64,000 nucleotides of DNA from Rhynchopus sp. YZ270_cl-10 (taxonomy: Eukaryota > Euglenozoa > Diplonemea > Diplonemida > Diplonemidae): positions 620,001-684,000 of the forward strand of contig OZ037928.1 of the NCBI GenBank assembly GCA_964035575.1. Direction: 5' to 3'. The notes under the pieces are model-generated. The model worked only from the letters and a program-made list of their open reading frames with translations, did not search any database and was not told the origin of the DNA. The number at the start of each line of letters is the position of its first letter. The stretch's first letter is position 1. The position numbers and the translations under genes are program-made. Below, piece by piece: positions 18,601-29,034 of the stretch.

Positions 18601-19760
18601 TGGCCTCGGCGGGGAGGCTCGCAGGGGTGTGCACAAGGTGCTGGGTGGCCCAGGCGGCGTGGGTCTTGACAACGTCGTTGTAGCGTTCGGTGCGGACCTG
18701 CCGGAGGGCCTCGCGGAGTTCGTGGGTTTCATCTGTGAGGGCGGCAACCTGTGCACCACGCTCGTTGAGGTTGAGGGAGGCTTCACGGAGCTTCTCTTCT
18801 AGGCGGGTGTTTCTGTGGGGTAGGGTCGGTGCGTAGATGGGTTGAAATGGGGGTTTTTTTTTGTACTCAGGTAGCTACGTAGCGTTCAGGGAGGCAATCG
18901 TGTGCTAATACAGAAAGTATCAGTCAAGGCTGTCCTTACAGACGCATGCCAAAGCGGCCGCCACGTGGGTGTGGACTTAAGATTGGATTTTTATGAAATT
19001 ATGACGCATCCACTCAACGTTTGGATAAAGAAAACCAGAGACGAAAAGAGGGTTTAGGGGGAATAGTACAATTCTTGAACACTTGAGTAGGTGTGTAGGT
19101 CTTAGGCGTATTGAAATGGGTTTTTATGAAGTTTTTTGGGTTGCGTTGTGCTTTGTGTATTGTTTCATTGTTTTGCAGGAGGTGTGTAGGTGGGTTGGAA
19201 AAGTGGGTGAGTAAAAAAATCCTAAGCCTTCCTTCATCCCAGGGGGAGTAGTAAAAATGATTGTTTTTTTTTTTTGCATACTTATCTTCTTCATCCACGA
19301 TTCTGTCAATGAGAAATGTGTCAGCTTCGGTATCAGTGTTGTTGCTGCTACCACTGCCGTTCATGCCCTGTTTGTGTTTTTTGTGTTGTTGTAAAATAAT
19401 TTGGTGTGGCCGACGACCCCAAAATAGCGCAAAATAGCACAAAATAGCACCTCCCTTCAGCCACACCATTGTATCACTCATGACACGATAATCACACTTT
19501 GCGGTTCGTCACCCAGATCCGCAAAGTGTCAAAAAATGCTTTCTATTTCCTCCTTCATGAGGTGACAGAAAAAAAACCCCCCCAACGTGATCCATCCCGC
19601 ATACCAAGGCTAGCATCTGCGTGACATCGGCGAGCTTCGCCTGGAGGTCTGCGATGGTCCCATCCCGCTCGCTCAGGATGGCGGCCTGCTCCTGCAGTGC
19701 GTTCTGCAGCCACGACACGTACGCGGAGGAGCCTTGGTGCTCCTGCGTGTCAGAGGTCAT
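15605..19760 (-). CDS. coiled-coil and Ser/Pro/Gly-rich protein, five exons
   Basis: Exons (minus): 19605-19760, 19282-19367, 17120-18812, 16421-16702 and 15605-15760. Donors are GTATGC, GTATGC, GTATGG and GTGTGT; acceptors are AACAG, CCCCACAG, CCCCACAG and CACACAG. All phases agree and give 790 residues ending GVKFAADVKDE. Residues 12-50 and about 81-150 are predicted coiled coil (LQAKLADVTQ; LEEKLREASLNLNERGAQVA). About 300-630 is Ser/Pro-rich and disordered with poly-Gly runs, and about 645-735 is acidic. No enzyme motif or membrane segment. Function unknown; coiled coils plus disorder suggest a structural or scaffold role. Introns carry dispersed repeats. Confidence 0.85.
16226..16298 (+). 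repeat. tRNA-like SINE-type repeat
   Basis: TAGTGCAAACG (16233-16243) fits the RNA polymerase III A-box pattern TRGYNNARNNG. TATCGAACC (16277-16285) fits the B box GWTCRANNC at 8 of 9 positions, and the 33-nt gap is normal for tRNAs. GGGTTATCGAACCC forms a T-arm-like hairpin. Related copies lie near 11640, 22074, 31764, 34160, 38390, 43208 and 50457, mostly without the B box. It lies in intron 4 of the coiled-coil gene, antisense. Confidence 0.55.
16894..17090 (-). repeat. intron-associated repeat I, copy 2
   Basis: Starts about 30 nt after the donor of exon 3 (17119) of the coiled-coil gene, sense orientation. Same landmarks as 11848-12032 in slightly diverged form (GTTGAGGTTGGTGTGCGTTT, GTTTTATCAAGGTGATGAGT). 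Confidence 0.75.
19402..19471. mobile_element. miniature element of the TGGTGTGGC family
   Basis: About 67 bp with ends TGGTGTGGCCG and AGCCACACCA and an AAATAGCAC-rich middle, within intron 1-2 sequence of the coiled-coil gene (antisense shadow frames only). Relatives: 44051-44130, 50648-50709, 50850-50928 and 61316-61400. Confidence 0.6.
19530..19567 (-). repeat. intron-associated repeat I, copy 3 (truncated)
   Basis: Only the donor-proximal end is kept (GTCACCTCATGAAGGAGGAA). It begins about 37 nt after the donor of exon 1 of the coiled-coil gene (19604), in sense orientation. Confidence 0.65.
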
Positions 19761-20573
19761 TCCATGCAGGGTTGCCTTCCCTGCCTGCCTCCTCCTCCTC
19801 CTCCCTCCTCCCCCTGTCTCCTCTCTACTTGTGTGTGTTTCGCTAACGTCGGTCCCAGACGTCGCTTCCTACTGTATCTTGAGAAAGGAGAATGGAGGGA
19901 GGAAACGGAGAAGAAAAAAAAACAAAAAAATGGAGTTGTGTGTGTTGTGTGCTGCCTCTGTAAAAGGGGGAGGGTGTTGAAATGATCGTAGAGGGGGTTT
20001 TTTATATATATTTTTTTTTAAATAGGTAGGAAAAATAAAATTCTCCTTATTTAAAACATCGATCGTAGAGGGGGGGGGGAAATGAAAACCTATCCGAGTG
20101 TGCAGATTTTTCTGTTGAGGAAAAGACAACAAAAAAACAAAATTCACAAAAAAAATTGTGATGTCCTCATTTTCATCGGTGAATTTGATGCGATCAACAA
20201 CGAACCGTTATTGTCTGAAGTGAATTTCGTTGCAAAAAGAAGAAGACGCTGGGGCATGGCAATGAAAAGCAGCACTGCGGTACGTGGCGGTGATGTACTT
20301 ATGCTTTGATGCATTGCTGTCTACAGGATGGGCGAGAAGGGTGATGATGGTGGAGATCAGGGGCGCAGAACCAAACCACGCAACTTTTTGTAGACGCCAT
20401 GTCTTTCGACTTCTGGGAGCATAACGATTTTTCCGACGCAGAAATGGTGCGCAATCAACACCATGCCCGCTATCGCACAGTGGGACCCATTGAGTGATCC
20501 TTGTCAGTTTCCGTTCACAAATACACATCGTAAAAAAATACCCCACCTTTCTTTTTTTAATAACTATTGCAGT
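19761..20573. other. 5' region of the coiled-coil gene, no further gene
   Basis: CCTCCTCC-rich just upstream of the ATG at 19760, then A/T-rich. No promoter motif identified. Short open frames here have no coding character. Confidence 0.35.
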
Positions 20574-21248
20574 CAGGGTTTCCGCTTATCTTCATGGAAA
20601 AATTTTTTTTTCCAAAACCGTGAAGATATGAAGATATGTCCAAAAAGGGGTCAAAAAATTTTTTCCGCGCTCCGCGCGAAAAGGTCCGTCCATTTCAGGT
20701 AAATACGTGATGACGTGGGATGGTAATGTACATCAAGAACCAAACCAACCCTTTTTCTCATGTTTTTTCTACGCCTGCCTTCCCTCAGTATAGGGAGAAA
20801 CGGCGGTCATAATATCAAAACTTTTTGGCGAAGCCACGGCACGCAACATTTCAAAAATTGTGACTTAAAATCAACCATTTTTACAGACAAACTATGGTAG
20901 AGGGCTGTGGGATTCCGCTCATAAGTTTTGCGCCGCAGGCGCACGGTACGCTACTTTTTTTATTTTTGTCGATCCCTTATTCTCACTCTTTGTCAAATGG
21001 TGCAAAGATTGAGGGAATTGGGGTCACGGTCTGAAACTTTACCTCGCTATATCCTCTTCACAATGATACCAGGAAGGGGATAAGACGCGCTTCGCGCGCG
21101 CGCGACGCCCTGCCTCCCCTTTTTTTCTGGGTTTTTTTTCTTTTTTTTTTTCTCATGAAGATATCTTCATGGGAAAAAACGGGAAAATCCCAGATTTTTT
21201 TTTTTTTTTGAAGATTTTTTGGGTCATATCTTCATAGCGGAAACACTG
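20574..21248. mobile_element. hAT-type non-autonomous element with perfect 8-bp target duplication
   Basis: 675 bp flanked by ATTGCAGT on both sides (20566-20573 and 21249-21256). Ends are CAGGGTTTCCGCTTATCTTC on the left and GAAGATATGA-type sequence plus GCGGAAACACTG on the right, imperfect inverted repeats starting CAG. An 8-bp duplication with CA(G) ends is typical of hAT elements. The interior repeats GAAGATAT and CGCGCTCCGCGCG and contains a fragment of repeat R (GCCGCAGGCGCACGGTACG). No transposase frame. Confidence 0.85.
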
Positions 21249-22371
21249 ATTGCAGTGGGAAACTTTGTGCAAGGGGGGAGTAAGAGGGAGTACGTGGGGA
21301 AGGGAGGGGGGGAAGAAGTGGGCATTTTGTAACACACCACACGCGCACACACACACATTGGGGCCATATTCTGTGTAAGAATTGCCCCCTATTAGTTATC
21401 AAGCACACATACCCCCTTTTTTTCCTCTATCAAACAAACAGTGTTTACATACAAAAAAATAAGACAACAAAAAAGAAAGAAAAAAAGAGAGAAAAAGTTT
21501 ATAAGATGAAACCTAAGTCTCTCGTTTGCTTAGTCTCCTTTTATCACATTCGTTATAGTGCATCCGGTGCGTGGGGAAAGAATGAGGGAACCGAACCACC
21601 TGATTTTTACCCCGCGTGTAGGCGCGTACAGGTCACGAAAAGTCGTGTATACGGTCCTATACGCGGGGGGTAAAAAAATTAGGGGGGATTCATGAAAAAA
21701 AGTGTTGAAAAACTCAAAAAAAAAAAATGGTTGGTTATTTTGTATTGCTTTGGCTTTTGTTTGTTTTTTTTGCCGAAAAAAAAGCATTTTAGTTTGTGGG
21801 TGTTAACTGCAAAAGGTCAGGTGGGGGGGGAGTAGAAAAAGTGTGCAAACGCTGTCACCAAAAAAGAAAAGAAAAGAAAAATCAACAATTTGAAGATGAA
21901 CCTAAGCTTCAGGTGTTCATTTTCACCGCAGGGAACATACGGCACAATATAAGAAATACGTGGAAGTGGGTTAAACTTTAGGAAAGGAACCAAATGGGGG
22001 GATTGAAAATGTTTGTTGTTATGTTTGTACTCTTTGTTTTTGCTATTTTAAATGGGGGGAGGAATATTTTGGAAGTTGTAAGTGCAAACGCCTCTGAGGA
22101 CGAAGGCACCAATTGAAAAACAAAAAAAAACAACAACAAAAAATGAAACCATTTTTTTTTCTGGAAATTGTTGGAGTAGCGTGGTTGCCTTTGATGCTGC
22201 AATCACTCCATTTTCCGGACATTTTTGTTTCTTCTTTTTTTTGTTATTTTTTTTTTGATAAATTGTGGGAATAGTGTAGTTGCCGCAGTTTGTGCAAATG
22301 TTGGTTTGGTATGGCCGCCCTTCAGTCTGATCATCATAGATCACTATACAATGCTTTTTGGGCTAGAGAAC
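21249..22371. other. intergenic DNA with several short repeats
   Basis: Contains the CATATTCTGTGTAAGAATTG repeat (21357-21405), the CTAAGTCTCTCGTTTGCTTAG hairpin region (21504-21560), a foldback (ACCACCTGATTTTTACCCCG to CGCGGGGGGTAAAAAAATTA, 21596-21690), a tRNA-like repeat (22074-22112), and the GGAATAGTGTAGTTGCC repeat (22255-22300). No gene. Confidence 0.5.
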
Positions 22372-22568
22372 AAAAAATAGAAACTTAACACTCATCACAC
22401 GATAACACCCATGGGAGACAAAGGTTGTGGTGCAACGCACAACACCTCGACCTGTTTGGGGTGAGGAGGGTGGCTTCTGCAGCGCGGGGTTTCGTCCCTA
22501 GAAACGGCAAAAAAGTGTGTTCAAAAAATGCTTTGTTTTCTATTTCCTTCATTTTTTATGAGGTGACA
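22372..22568 (-). repeat. intron-associated repeat I, copy 4
   Basis: Full-length copy close to 11848-12032. No exon with a confident donor was found just upstream on the minus strand, so it is either in an intron of an unrecognised gene or intergenic. Confidence 0.7.
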
Positions 22569-23242
22569 AAATAAAGAGTGTACCACTGTGTTCTCCCTTA
22601 ATTAAAAGGTGAAAAGTTGGAACACGGTGGGAGGGGATAAATTGAAGATTAAAAGCTACGCACGAAAGCAAACACAAATTCTATCAGATATCAGAATAAC
22701 AAGTATTATTGACGAAAACAAAAAAGTCGTCAAATTGCAAGAAAAAAACCCCCCCAAATCCGCCAATATTATTTGGTCGCTAAGTTTCTTGTTCAATTGT
22801 ATAAAAAAACCCTACCGCCCTCTCTGTGCGGGTAGGTCACCTTCTTCGATCATAATCGTTACAAAAAGAGATTTTGTTTTTTTTTTCTGTTTTTTTTCTT
22901 TTTCTCAAATCAAACAATGTCATAGTGGAGAGAGAAGAGGGAGTTGACTGAAAAGCTAGGATGGGTCATTTATGTGTTATTTTTTTTTGTGTATCAGACG
23001 AATCGACTGAAAGTAAGCACCTCACCACCGTACATCGACACGACGCAGGCACTTGAATCATTGGACAAACTGTCTATGTGGATTCTGGCTCCCGCCAGAA
23101 TAAAAAGGAAATGTTTGCACAGACGTATCTCTTCCTCAAGACTACGTATGGAACGATGCAATCAAGACACAAAGCGAAAAAGAGTAGCTGAGAAATGTGC
23201 GAAAAACGCATCTCCAGTCGAAAGAAAAAGGGGGGAGGAAGG

Positions 23243-23273
<31 letters not shown>

Positions 23274-23753
23274 TTTTGATAAATAAATATTTTTTTTGAA
23301 TAGATAAAAGCAATAAATTACTTTTTATTTAAAACAAAAGGCACTCCGTATCCAAAACAGGGGGGCAGTCTGGGGACAAAAACAGATTTCTGTATTGGGG
23401 AGGGGGAGAGAGAGAGAGAGAGACAGAGAGAGGGGGTAAATCACATAAAATCACCCACAAAATCACCCCCACCCCACCAGAGGTGGATTCTGACTGCTTC
23501 AGAATATCAGAAGTCATTGAAAAGGGGTATAAAAAATAGAGTTAGAAAACAAACACTTTTTTGTATGAGATACCGCACGCACACATTACTAAATAGGGGA
23601 ATATTCTGTACAAGGAATCACCCCCTAATTAGTGATCAATAAAGGAACAACACACAGTAGGCAATTTTTTTTTTTTGATAAATTGTTTGGAGTAGTGTAG
23701 TTGGTTGTGTTGCCAACCGTTTGTGCAATATCCACTGTCCATTTTTTTTTTTC
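22569..23753. other. 3' region of the 1161-residue gene
   Basis: Contains two GA-rich microsatellites (23240-23270, 23400-23430), the repeat ending ATAGATAAAAGCAATAAATT (23275-23340, also at 39645-39705), the GGGAATATTCTGTACAAGGA repeat and the GGAGTAGTGTAGTTGGTTGT repeat. No convincing downstream exon was found. Confidence 0.4.
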
Positions 23754-26700
23754 TCAGTAGGAACTCCTTACCAACCGATGCATCGGCAACGGCGGTGCGG
23801 TCGCACTTTCTCTTTCGGGTGAATACGGCGATCCGAGCCCTCCCATCACTGCCCGCATGGGGGATACTCCTCCTCCTCCACCCCCTACCCTCACCCCCCA
23901 CGCCCCAGCAGACAGCGGTGTGGCCTCTGCCTGCATGATTAATTGCAGCTCTTTTTCTCTGCGCATAGCTTCTACTTCTTTTGCACGCCGTTTGATGTTT
24001 CGTGTATAAGCTTTGGTCGCAATAGCATGAAAGCGGCTGAGCGCATCGCGCGCAACGCTTTCCTCATGGGCTAGACGGAAGCGGGCACCCCCTTCATGGT
24101 CGTTGAGGGCGACGGAGACGGCGATGCGGGTTTGCTCCCGGATGACGGTGCGGCCGCGGACCTGATGGGTGATGGTACTGAGCTGCCCTGCGAAGGTGTG
24201 GAAAAGCATGGTCGCCTCGTCGACTTCCTCATCATAAGTATATATCCTTGCCTGCATTTCGTCTCTTTCTAATAAGAGAAGCCCCGCCTTTCGCATTGCA
24301 GGAAGTGGTGCTAAAAAATCTGCATAAAGCTGCCCAGCCTCTGCACGTTGTTCCCCTTCTAGAAGCTTGGTGTCCAGAGAGTGTTCGGCGATGAGATGTT
24401 CACTTTGTTCTTTTAAGTGTTCGCGAAAAATTCGTATAGATTCCATCACCCCTCTCCACCAGCGCTGTATTGGGGTAATACGTTTGCCCAAGACAATCCG
24501 TTTCGCTTCTTTGCAGCGAAGTTCTAATCGAAGAAGTGAATTTAACTCGATTTTTCTTTCTTCTAATAGGGATTGCAACAGTTTTATTACATCTGACCCA
24601 AAAACCGCAGAAGACGACCCAATTTGATACAATTTCGCATCAATATTCGCCTCCTGAAACATCTTTTTTATTGCCCCCTGATTTATCACAACCTCCTTCT
24701 TAATTGGTACTGCAAGGCTAATACTCTTCCGCGAAGCGCGATCTGGGAGGCGAAATGGTGAGGATTCCTCTTCGTCTTTCGCACTATGTGTTTTTGATAA
24801 ATACGTTTTCGGGGAGCTGAACGCGTCGCCCGCCATAGATCTCCGTCGATTCGCTGGATTATTTGTAGAAGAAGAATCGATACTCTGCCTCTTCTTTTTT
24901 CTCCTGCATTTCTCCTCCCCAGCCCCTTCCCAAAGCAGCGGACGGAATTCTCTAAAATAGGAGAACGGTTTGCATTCTTCGTACCCTCCGTTCTGAGCCT
25001 CATGAATTGAAGAAAATGTAGACGAAACACCATTGGTTTCGGATTGGCTGGTTATACACAAAATCCGTTCCGAAGAGAACGGAGGGGACGGAGAGCTCTC
25101 CGCGATATCATTCAAAAATTTTAAAACCTTTGCAGAGCACAATGAGGAAACCGTTGTTGGTAATATGCTACGAACCTCTGGGGAAAACGCCTCTGATTGA
25201 AATGCGGTTAGCAAATGGGTGTGCAACGAAGCGCTCTTTGAGGTGTCTGCCTTCCCCCCTCCACCTCTCCCTCCAAACGGCCCTCCTTGGGGCGGATCCT
25301 TCGTTTTTTCGACCGATTTCACGACAGATCCCCCATTCAGCACCTCACACATCCCTTTTACTACTAAAACCTCCGCTCCATCAATATGCAAAAGCAATGA
25401 AGTGGTTTCCTTCTCCTCCTTCTCTGAGGTAGATTCGCGTGGGGTGATTGGCGGGCCTCTGCTAGGTTTTGATAGGGTAGTCACCTTAAGTGGAGGCGCT
25501 GCGGTAATCTTTTTGAGATTCGCGCAAAAAGAGGTTGTCGATAAATTTGTCAAAAAATCGTGCAAAACGCCGTTCCCTGTTGGGGTATTTGATGGTGCCG
25601 CTCCAAAACGTCGTGGTGACTGCGTTGTAGTGGCTCCTCCTACTCGAAAAAGTTGGTGTTGGAGGGTAGGGGGTACTGTGGGTTCCTTTGGTTTTGCAGA
25701 TCCTCCTATAATATTACCACCATCCTTCCCGCTAAGCTCTGATGCCAAAATCATCCCTTCTGCCGCAAATTTCTTCTTCATTGCCGCTATCGATCTCTCC
25801 TTCCACAAACCAATAACAACCCGAGAAGCACATTCCGCAATCAACCTCGAATTCGCTTCGCACAACGATTTTGCGACCGGAAGGCTGTACTGAGGAATAT
25901 AATATATCGTGTAGATAGGGTCCAAAAGAGGGGTGTTTCCGTCATTCAAAAAGCTATTGAGAATCGCCTCAAACCCCGATAACACCGCAGTCTGCAACAA
26001 CGCTTCGAGGGTTTCATGCAAAAGAGCCATCCCATCTGCGTTTCCATCCAAACCAGATGGCCCTCCTACACTGCTATGGGGTGTCCCAGCGACAGATCCC
26101 GCTCCTCCTCCTCTTCCACCAGGGCTTGAAAGTTTTGTTGACAATGGGGACTTCAATGAGATCGACGTCACGGAACTCCCCAAATCCGATTCAGGCGGGG
26201 ATTTTGGCAGCGATTTGGTGGACAGAGGGATCGCAGTGTTCGCGGCAACAAATTTTTCGAGGTGTTCCGAAAGTTTTTCGTTTTGCGTTTCTCCGGAGGA
26301 CAGCGCGGCGAGCAGTTGATTGCATACCCCTTCCACGTCTGCGACTCTCGGTAAAAATGCGGATTCGCTATTTGCGCTTAATCCACTCAACCCAGAAACA
26401 ACCTTCGAAAACGCGACTACCAACGGAGACTCCGCACCAACCAGCCTTTCGAACAACCCCACCAACCCTTCTGTCACAACCCCTTTGTAACAAAAAGGAA
26501 TTTCGATCTTTAACCTCCCTTCTTTGTACACCACAAAGGTGGCATAAAAGGGTTGTGGAAGATGCCTTAATGCTTGAAACACTTCTTTTACTTTAACCTC
26601 AGATACCCCTTTCGCTGTGATCATGCTTTCTAAAACCCCCAGACACGGTGCGGCCCCTCCCATTGTAACGGAAGGCGTCGCAGTCACCACTATCCTCCCA

Positions 26701-27239
26701 TTTTCGCCATGGTCCCCTTCGGATAAATTAAAAGGCGTGATTTGGATGTCTCTGGCAAGGACCTTCTTTTTTTTCAGTGCTGGAGGTGGTTCGGAGGCTG
26801 GGGTCTTCTCGGGATCTGGCCCTCCTACCTTTCTCCCAAAAGTGCTTTTTGGCCTAGGTGAAACTGGAGAAGAAATATTCGACTGTTTTGGCGAAACAGG
26901 TGACGCACCTCGCGAAGGGGAAGACGAAGCAGCACCATCACTTTTCCCCTCCTTTACATTTTGAGGTGCGGAATCTTCAAGACGCGTAGTGTTTATCATC
27001 ATAGTATACGCTTCTTCGGTCACCTTAAGCAAATGCACCGTATTCAGATTAGATGACGAAGAATTTGACACAACGCTATCAAGAACATCGGCAGAAACCC
27101 CAAGCTTCGAAACATCCCCAGACACTACAGAGAGAAGAAGACGATCTGGTGCAGACGTAACCGGAACTGAATTTGCAGGAGGAGAAGAAGAGCTCTGAGG
27201 AGGAGGAGGAGGCACTGCAGGGGCTTTCGATTTCGACAT
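23754..27239 (-). CDS. 1161-residue protein of unknown function
   Basis: Uninterrupted frame from MSKSKAPAVPPPPPQSSS. The N-terminal ~45 residues are Pro-rich, and 90-170 is Ser/Pro/Lys-rich and probably disordered. A folded-looking region near 190-300 includes VKEVFQALRHLPQPF and KIEIPFCYKGVV. The middle has Ser/Gly-rich linkers, and residues about 850-1080 are mostly alpha-helical. TPIQRWWRGVM near 920 is IQ-motif-like and could bind calmodulin; IKRRAKEVEAMRREKELQ near 1070 is a charged helix. No signal peptide, membrane span or enzyme motif recognised. The 3' end is uncertain: a GTAAGG donor-like site (TTG/GTAAGG) lies five codons before the stop, so the tail VRSSY might be replaced by an unseen exon. 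Confidence 0.85.
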   Translation of the reverse strand: MSKSKAPAVPPPPPQSSSSPPANSVPVTSAPDRLLLSVVSGDVSKLGVSADVLDSVVSNSSSSNLNTVHLLKVTEEAYTMMINTTRLEDSAPQNVKEGKSDGAASSSPSRGASPVSPKQSNISSPVSPRPKSTFGRKVGGPDPEKTPASEPPPALKKKKVLARDIQITPFNLSEGDHGENGRIVVTATPSVTMGGAAPCLGVLESMITAKGVSEVKVKEVFQALRHLPQPFYATFVVYKEGRLKIEIPFCYKGVVTEGLVGLFERLVGAESPLVVAFSKVVSGLSGLSANSESAFLPRVADVEGVCNQLLAALSSGETQNEKLSEHLEKFVAANTAIPLSTKSLPKSPPESDLGSSVTSISLKSPLSTKLSSPGGRGGGAGSVAGTPHSSVGGPSGLDGNADGMALLHETLEALLQTAVLSGFEAILNSFLNDGNTPLLDPIYTIYYIPQYSLPVAKSLCEANSRLIAECASRVVIGLWKERSIAAMKKKFAAEGMILASELSGKDGGNIIGGSAKPKEPTVPPTLQHQLFRVGGATTTQSPRRFGAAPSNTPTGNGVLHDFLTNLSTTSFCANLKKITAAPPLKVTTLSKPSRGPPITPRESTSEKEEKETTSLLLHIDGAEVLVVKGMCEVLNGGSVVKSVEKTKDPPQGGPFGGRGGGGKADTSKSASLHTHLLTAFQSEAFSPEVRSILPTTVSSLCSAKVLKFLNDIAESSPSPPFSSERILCITSQSETNGVSSTFSSIHEAQNGGYEECKPFSYFREFRPLLWEGAGEEKCRRKKKRQSIDSSSTNNPANRRRSMAGDAFSSPKTYLSKTHSAKDEEESSPFRLPDRASRKSISLAVPIKKEVVINQGAIKKMFQEANIDAKLYQIGSSSAVFGSDVIKLLQSLLEERKIELNSLLRLELRCKEAKRIVLGKRITPIQRWWRGVMESIRIFREHLKEQSEHLIAEHSLDTKLLEGEQRAEAGQLYADFLAPLPAMRKAGLLLLERDEMQARIYTYDEEVDEATMLFHTFAGQLSTITHQVRGRTVIREQTRIAVSVALNDHEGGARFRLAHEESVARDALSRFHAIATKAYTRNIKRRAKEVEAMRREKELQLIMQAEATPLSAGAWGVRVGGGGGGVSPMRAVMGGLGSPYSPERESATAPPLPMHRLVRSSY

Positions 27240-28100
27240 TTTATTTATTTTCTTCCACCTTTCCCCCCTCTAACAATTCTATAAGGAACCCCCCGATGAG
27301 GCGCTACTGCAGTATCCCCTGCCTTTTTGGTTATGGTAGTGTTTGGTTGTGTTTAAGAGGGGGTGTTGGTCTCCAAAGAAAAAAAAAAACCTACACACTG
27401 TGTGTTTTGGGGTGGGGTTGGGGTTTTTAACCCATTTGAGTTTGTGTGTTTGTTTTCTGTAGGTGGTTTGGGTAAGAAGAGGTGGGGGGGAGGTTGAGGG
27501 GGGGAAATTTGTAAGAAAAGTTTTAAAAAAGGGACCAAACATCCTCCAATGGAATAAAGAACGTTGAAGGAAGGGCTGTTCCTGTACGTAGACAACGATG
27601 CGTTGGCGATCTGTTGTGAGACCGGGAGGTCACGAAGTGAGACTGGCGAACAGTATGCCCTTGCTTTTGTGTTTACTAAAGTCGAGCGCACCACTTTAGA
27701 GACGCAGTGGGTCTCAACGAAGGTGATGCCGGTAAATAAAAGAAGGAGAAATTTCAAATACACCTCGACAAAAGGGAGGCTGCAAACCGAAGATAAGAAG
27801 GCAGCTGTCAGGGGGGGGGGGGGGTGCCCGAAGGGGAGGGGACGGAGAAACTTTTAGAGAGAAAACAAAGAAAATGGAAGAATCCTTTTTTTTTTTTTTT
27901 GAAAAACTTATTTTGCATTTTTGGTACGAGTGCCCTCGAGGGAGAACGTTTTCTCTTTACTTTTGCGTTTTTTTTTATCCTTGGCGGAGAGGTGAGAGAC
28001 ATGGCAAGGGGGAGGCGTGTAAGGGTAAGGTGACAAAATATGGTTCATATACTTTCTGTTCAAAGAAGAGAAAGCACACATAAGGAACGTTTAAAAAAAA
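27240..28100. other. 5' flank of the 1161-residue gene; possible coding relic
   Basis: 27560-27830 has balanced composition, and the plus strand reads GLFLYVDNDALAICCETG and later VERTTLETQWVSTKVM for about 90 codons, while the opposite strand is also open. No splice sites or homologue recognised, so this may be an exon of an unknown gene, leader sequence or chance. The rest is G-rich and A/T runs (poly-G at 27811-27825). Confidence 0.3.
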
Positions 28101-28400
28101 AAGGTTGACTTGAAAATACAATAGCTGTGAAACAGTGTACATTTGGTACAAATGACCAGGGTGCGCACCGTGGGGTGGACACCCCCAACCATCCAACCAT
28201 GCAGTCCACTACAGAGGCTCTACGCTAATACTGATGTAGCGCCAAAAAAGAAGAAAAAGTTGACTTGAAAATACAACAGCCCTCTTGTTGAACAGTGTAC
28301 GTTACCGCGGGTGAACCCCCCCTCCCCCCTCCCCCTCCCCCCCCCAACCATGCAGGTCCTCCATCCATTTTTTTTTTGTGGTTTTACATCTGACATTGTG
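28100..28400 (-). repeat. two copies of the 130-nt dispersed repeat
   Basis: 28104-28225 and 28258-28400 share GTTGACTTGAAAATACAA, CAGTGTAC, ACCCCC.AACCATGCAG and TTTTACATCTGA with copies at 13330, 33472, 40945, 53037, 60990 and 62088. The second copy has an expanded C-rich tract. Confidence 0.65.
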
Positions 28401-28420
28401 TCGCGAAGAGAGAAAAAAAA

Positions 28421-28563
28421 ACAAGTAATTGCTATCGGAAAAAAAACGGGGTGTGCTGTGGAACTCCATCCTGTAGAAATAATCTACAACACGCCCAGCA
28501 TTCTGCTCTTCTACTGCGGAGCTTTCCACAGCACACCCCGCTTTTTTCTTAGCAATTAGTTGT
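28421..28563. mobile_element. foldback element with ~40-bp inverted ends
   Basis: Left arm ACAAGTAATTGCTATCGG, then CGGGGTGTGCTGTGGA; right arm TCCACAGCACACCCCG, then TAGCAATTAGTTGT. 143 bp in all, almost entirely arms. No clear target duplication. Confidence 0.7.
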
Positions 28564-28630
28564 TCTTGTTGTTATTGTTATTTTCAACCACCTTCCTTCA
28601 ACCCTTGTAGGGATCAGTTGCTATTTTTTT

Positions 28631-29034
28631 CGCGAAAACATGAAATTATACATTTCAAGAGAACAAATTAAAAAGGGTCCTTATTTGCATTTTTGGGCTC
28701 CGCCCGTGCAGTGGTGGGGTCAATCTCGAAAATTGGACAATTTTTTGACCACTTAAATTTTGAGAAATATGAGCCCGGTTGCTTATACGTGGGGCCCATT
28801 TTCGGCTAAAATTTTCCTCAAAATCTGGTTTTCGCGAAAACATGAAATTATACATTTCAAGAGAACAAATTAAAAAGGGTCCTTATTTGCATTTTTGGGC
28901 TCCGCCCGTGCAGTGGTGGGGTCAATCTCGAAAATTGGACAATTTTTTGACCACTTAAATTTTGAGAAATATGAGCCCGGTTGCTTATACGTGGGGCCCA
29001 TTTTCGGCTAAAATTTTCCTCAAAATCTGGTTTT
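28631..29034. repeat. perfect tandem duplication, two 202-bp units
   Basis: CGCGAAAACATGAAATTATA starts at 28631 and again at 28833, and the units read identically to AATCTGGTTTT. Each unit contains the ~85-bp core (CAGTGGTGGGGTCAAT, ACTTAAATTTTGAGAAATAT) shared with elements at 45 and 60 kb. Confidence 0.9.

Noticed and set aside
22609-23279. Plus-strand frames of about 110 codons
   Set aside because: They run through a tRNA-like repeat remnant and a GA microsatellite and show no splice signals or conserved motif.
23754-23790. Extra 3' exon for the 1161-residue gene after the GTAAGG site
   Set aside because: No downstream segment with an acceptor, correct phase and coding composition was found, so the stop was kept and the doubt noted.
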